This document shows, piece by piece, positions 61,022 to 64,000 of a stretch of DNA of 64,000 bases. This stretch comes from Campylobacter fetus subsp. testudinum 03-427 (GTDB taxonomy: Bacteria > Campylobacterota > Campylobacteria > Campylobacterales > Campylobacteraceae). The translations under genes and the position numbers were made by a program. The stretch spans positions 248,001 through 312,000 of the forward strand of contig CP006833.1 of NCBI GenBank assembly GCA_000495505.1, given 5' to 3'. The notes below the pieces were generated by a model. That model was not told the origin of the DNA. It did not search any database and worked only from the letters and a program-made list of their open reading frames with translations. The number at the start of each line of letters is the position of its first letter. The first letter of the stretch is position 1.

Positions 61022-61970
61022 TGATAATATTCTTAAAACGGGTTCGAATGAGATGGAACTTGTTGATTTTCGCATATTTAAGCAAGGCAAAGATAAGGTC
61101 TATGAAGGTATTTATGGAGTGAATGTTGCTAAGGTTAAAGAGATTATCAAAATGCCAAATCTTACCGAACTTCCAGGTGTGCCAGATTATATTGAGGGGA
61201 TTTTTGATCTACGTGGAGTAGTTATCCCTGTTATAAATCTAGCCAAATGGATGAATATAGCAGAACCAAGAGATAACATATTAAAGCCGCGCGTTATAAT
61301 AGCAGAGTTTAGTGATATTTTTATAGGTTTTATCGTTCATGAAGCAAAAAGAATTCGTCGCATAAGCTGGACGGATATAGAACCGGCAAATTTTGCAGGT
61401 GGCGCAGGAAGCGGAACGCTTGATAAATCAAAAATAACAGGCGTAACTAGAATCGAAAATGACGAAGTTCTTTTGATTTTAGATTTAGAAAGTATAGTTG
61501 AAGAGCTAGGAATTTATCAACCAAAAATTGAGATGGAAGTTGATGAAATGAGACAACTAAGCGGTATAGCTCTTGTGTTAGATGATAGCTTAACTGCTAG
61601 ACGTCTAGTAGGAGACGCTCTTGGCAAGATGGGTCTTAGAGTAGTTGAAGCAAAAGACGGATCTGAAGGAATCGAGAAAATGAATGATCTTTATTCGCTT
61701 TATAAAGATGATTTAGAACAGAATTTAAAAGTCATTATAAGTGATATAGAGATGCCTCAGATGGACGGTTTTCACTTTGCAGCCAGCTTAAAAGAAGATA
61801 AGAGATTTGCAAATATTCCTATTATCTTTAACTCTTCGCTCAGCAATGAGTTTAGCGAGATTCATGGAAAAGAGGCTGGAGCTGATGGGTATTTGACTAA
61901 ATTTAATGCTACACAGCTTTATAAAGAGGTCATTAAAGTTATTGATGCTCATAAAAAATATATTAGTTAA
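61014..61970 (+). CDS. cheV: Chemotaxis protein CheV
   Basis: The 318-residue adaptor has a CheW-like domain (~15-175) with INLAKWMNIAEPRDN and IADFVVHEA-like IGFIVHEAKRI, coupling receptors to CheA. A C-terminal receiver domain (~185-315) carries the acidic pair LVLDDSLTARR and phospho-acceptor aspartate in IISDIEMPQMDG. CheV is thought to buffer phosphate and aid adaptation. It precedes cheA by 10 bases with its own ribosome site. The broken chemoreceptor at 51981 would have signalled through this complex. Confidence 0.96.
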   Translation: MFDDNILKTGSNEMELVDFRIFKQGKDKVYEGIYGVNVAKVKEIIKMPNLTELPGVPDYIEGIFDLRGVVIPVINLAKWMNIAEPRDNILKPRVIIAEFSDIFIGFIVHEAKRIRRISWTDIEPANFAGGAGSGTLDKSKITGVTRIENDEVLLILDLESIVEELGIYQPKIEMEVDEMRQLSGIALVLDDSLTARRLVGDALGKMGLRVVEAKDGSEGIEKMNDLYSLYKDDLEQNLKVIISDIEMPQMDGFHFAASLKEDKRFANIPIIFNSSLSNEFSEIHGKEAGADGYLTKFNATQLYKEVIKVIDAHKKYIS

Positions 61971-61980
61971 GAGGTGATTT

Positions 61981-64000
61981 ATGGATGATATGCAAGAAAT
62001 ACTTGAAGACTTTTTAGTCGAAGCTTTTGAGCTTATTGAACAGATTGATCACGATCTTGTAGAGCTTGAGGCAAACCCTGAGGATTTAGAGCTTTTAAAC
62101 AGAATTTTCCGTGTAGCCCATACGGTTAAAGGAAGTTCATCATTTTTAAATTTTGATATTTTAACAAAACTTACTCATCATATGGAAGATGTTTTAAATA
62201 AAGCTCGCCACGGTGATTTGAAAATAACACCTGATATAATGGATGTTGTTTTAGAATCTGTTGATATGATGAAAGCTCTTTTAAGAAGCATAAGAGATAA
62301 TGGTAGCGATACTAGTGCAGGAATCAGCATAGATGATATTTGTGTTAGACTTACTGCTATAAGTGAGGGCGAAGTACCACAATCTAGCCAACAAGAGACA
62401 GACGATGCTCCAAAACAAGAGCCTAAAGAAGAAATAGCTAATACTGATGAACCTAAAGAAGAAGAGCAAGCAGATGAGTCAGCTAATGATGTTGATGTAA
62501 ATAGTTTAAGTGAAGCCGAAGTAGAAGCTGAGATAGAAAGACTTCTAAAAGTTAGAAAAGCAGAAGATCAAGCTAGAAAAGAGCAGAGAAAAAATGAGCA
62601 TCATGAAGATCCAAAACCTGCTCCAAAACCTGAAGTTGCTCCAAGCAAACCGGCTGCTTCTGAGACAAAAAATGCTCCGGCTCAATCAAGCGGTTCAGCT
62701 ATAGAGCAGACTATTCGTGTTGAGGTAAAAAGACTTGATAATCTTATGAACCTAATAGGCGAGTTGGTTTTAGGTAAAAATAGACTTCTTAAAATTTATG
62801 ATGACGTAGAAGAGAGATACGAGGGAGAGAAATTCCTAGAAGAGCTAAATCAGGTAGTTTCGGCTTTAAGCCTTGTTACGACTGATATTCAATTAGCTGT
62901 TATGAAAACAAGAATGCTCCCTATGGCAAAAGTATTTAATAAATTTCCAAGAATGGTAAGAGATCTTAGCCGTGAGCTAGGCAAACAGATAGATTTAGAA
63001 ATCAGCGGTGAAGAAACTGAACTTGATAAATCTATAGTTGAAGAGATAGGAGATCCGTTAGTTCATATTATCAGAAACTCTTGTGATCATGGAATCGAAG
63101 ATCCAAAAGATAGGGCTCAAGCAGGAAAACCAGAAAAAGGTATTATCCAGTTAAAAGCTTATAACGAGGGTAATCACATTGTAGTTGAGATAGTAGATGA
63201 TGGTAAGGGAATTGATCCTTTATCAGTTAAAATGAAAGCTGTTGAGCGTGGCATCATCACAGATAGAGAAGCTGACGCGATGAGCGATAAAGAGGCGTTT
63301 GCTCTGATATTTAAACCTGGATTTTCACTTGCAAAACAAGTTACAAATGTAAGTGGTCGTGGTGTCGGAATGGACGTTGTAAAGACAAATATCGAAAAAT
63401 TAAACGGTATAATCGATATAGATAGCGAGGTAGGTAAAGGGACTATTATGAAACTCAAAATACCTTTAACTCTTGCTATTATCCAGTCTTTACTTGTAGG
63501 ATCACAAGAAGAGTATTACGCTATACCTTTGGCTAGTGTTAAAGAGACTGTTAGAGTTCCAGTAGATAATATCTATACTATAGAAGGCAAAAACGTTCTT
63601 AGATTAAGAGATGAAGTTTTAAGTCTTGTTAGACTTAGTGATCTATTTGGCGTAAAACAGGTATTTGAAAGCGGCGATCAGACATATGTAGTAGTTATAA
63701 ATGTAGCTGAAAGCAAGCTTGGTATCATAGTAGATAATCTAATAGGACAAGAAGAGATCGTTATCAAATCTCTTGGTAACTATTTACAAAATATCAGAGG
63801 AATTGCCGGCGGAACGATCAGGGGAGACGGAAAAGTTACCTTGATAGTTGATGTTGGTATGATCATGGATATGGCAAAAGAGATTAAGATAGATATCAGA
63901 GCTAGTATAGAATCAAGCATCAAAGCTGTTTCAAAAGATAAGCCAAGTGATTATAAAGTTTTAATTGTTGATGACTCGAAGATGGATAGAACAATTATGC
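61981..64000 (+). CDS. cheA: Chemotaxis histidine kinase CheA (C-terminus beyond window)
   Basis: The ATG at 61981 follows GAGGTGATTT, and the frame stays open to the right edge (673 codons). HPt domain: FRVAHTVKGSSSFLNF with the phospho-accepting histidine. An acidic linker with EPKEE repeats and Pro/Ala-rich KPAPKPEVAPSKPA follows. The dimerisation domain has RLDNLMNLIGELVLGKNR, and the kinase has an N box HIIRNSCDHGIEDP, a G1 box VDDGKGID and a G2 box GRGVGMDVVK. A CheW-like domain follows. The last residues, DYKVLIVDDSKMDRT, begin a receiver domain, so this is the CheA-response-regulator fusion known in Campylobacter and Helicobacter. Confidence 0.96.
   Translation, partial: MDDMQEILEDFLVEAFELIEQIDHDLVELEANPEDLELLNRIFRVAHTVKGSSSFLNFDILTKLTHHMEDVLNKARHGDLKITPDIMDVVLESVDMMKALLRSIRDNGSDTSAGISIDDICVRLTAISEGEVPQSSQQETDDAPKQEPKEEIANTDEPKEEEQADESANDVDVNSLSEAEVEAEIERLLKVRKAEDQARKEQRKNEHHEDPKPAPKPEVAPSKPAASETKNAPAQSSGSAIEQTIRVEVKRLDNLMNLIGELVLGKNRLLKIYDDVEERYEGEKFLEELNQVVSALSLVTTDIQLAVMKTRMLPMAKVFNKFPRMVRDLSRELGKQIDLEISGEETELDKSIVEEIGDPLVHIIRNSCDHGIEDPKDRAQAGKPEKGIIQLKAYNEGNHIVVEIVDDGKGIDPLSVKMKAVERGIITDREADAMSDKEAFALIFKPGFSLAKQVTNVSGRGVGMDVVKTNIEKLNGIIDIDSEVGKGTIMKLKIPLTLAIIQSLLVGSQEEYYAIPLASVKETVRVPVDNIYTIEGKNVLRLRDEVLSLVRLSDLFGVKQVFESGDQTYVVVINVAESKLGIIVDNLIGQEEIVIKSLGNYLQNIRGIAGGTIRGDGKVTLIVDVGMIMDMAKEIKIDIRASIESSIKAVSKDKPSDYKVLIVDDSKMDRTIM

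Noticed and set aside
1-64000. tRNA, rRNA, CRISPR array, insertion sequence or phage integrase
   Set aside because: Reading through all spacers showed no cloverleaf-like conserved arms, no regularly spaced repeats and no transposase or integrase motifs.

Overview
The window is AT-rich, gene-dense chromosomal DNA from a Campylobacter species. The evidence is gene order and family content. There are flagellar MS-ring/switch genes beside dxs, a two-domain pheA, carboxynorspermidine dehydrogenase, CheV followed by CheA, mreB-mreC without mreD, and tandem DUF2393 genes. Several blocks match my memory of C. jejuni gene order: roughly Cj0313-Cj0321, Cj0146c-Cj0155c, Cj0196c-Cj0197c, Cj0268c-Cj0280 and Cj0284c-Cj0294. 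They are joined differently here and interrupted by accessory genes. A species of the C. fetus/hyointestinalis type is plausible, but I cannot fix it from the sequence alone. I saw no rRNA, tRNA, CRISPR array, insertion sequence or prophage.

Layout. 1-9114 (minus strand): dxs (partial), fliH, fliG, fliF, hisC, pheA, a HAD-family protein, lysA and an LptF/LptG-type permease. 9239-10540: a TVP38/DedA-like membrane protein and the nucleotide-pool cleaner rdgB. 10813-18888: a nine-gene, mostly overlapping operon for uptake of a metal chelate or similar large ligand. It encodes a TonB-dependent receptor, a luciferase-like flavin monooxygenase, a binding protein, a FecCD permease, an ABC ATPase, a SAM methyltransferase, and a dedicated ExbB-ExbD-TonB. 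19079-31532: polyamine synthesis, ribosome and rRNA modification, an AlaC-like aminotransferase, homoserine dehydrogenase, thioredoxin and its reductase, a TraT-like lipoprotein, dapB and purF. 31592-35418 (minus): two DUF2393 membrane proteins, hisIE, an SPFH protein and ilvE.

35501-37041 is a small accessory island between ilvE and a tautomerase gene. It has a divergent XRE-type repressor, two identical 13-bp dyad operators, two small secreted proteins and two small membrane proteins. 37093-43112 carries a tautomerase, a Bcp peroxiredoxin, a 1022-residue DUF748 protein, a QueH protein and a DUF417 protein. 43113-51876 is a housekeeping run: fabZ, lpxA, clpX, mreB, mreC, carB, a modD-like gene and a short YrdC-like gene. 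51981-59268 contains two broken genes, a double-PAS chemoreceptor with a one-base frameshift and a UPF1-like helicase remnant lacking Walker A. Around them lie a NERD protein, a ThiF/TcdA-like protein, surE, lpxB and greA. The window ends with argC, a LpxH/LpxJ-like phosphoesterase, cheV and the first two-thirds of cheA.

The two places most likely to hold under-described biology are the uptake operon, whose monooxygenase and methyltransferase suggest that the imported ligand is chemically processed inside the cell, and the repressor-controlled small-protein island. Assignments rest on reading motifs and on remembered families; no database search was run.
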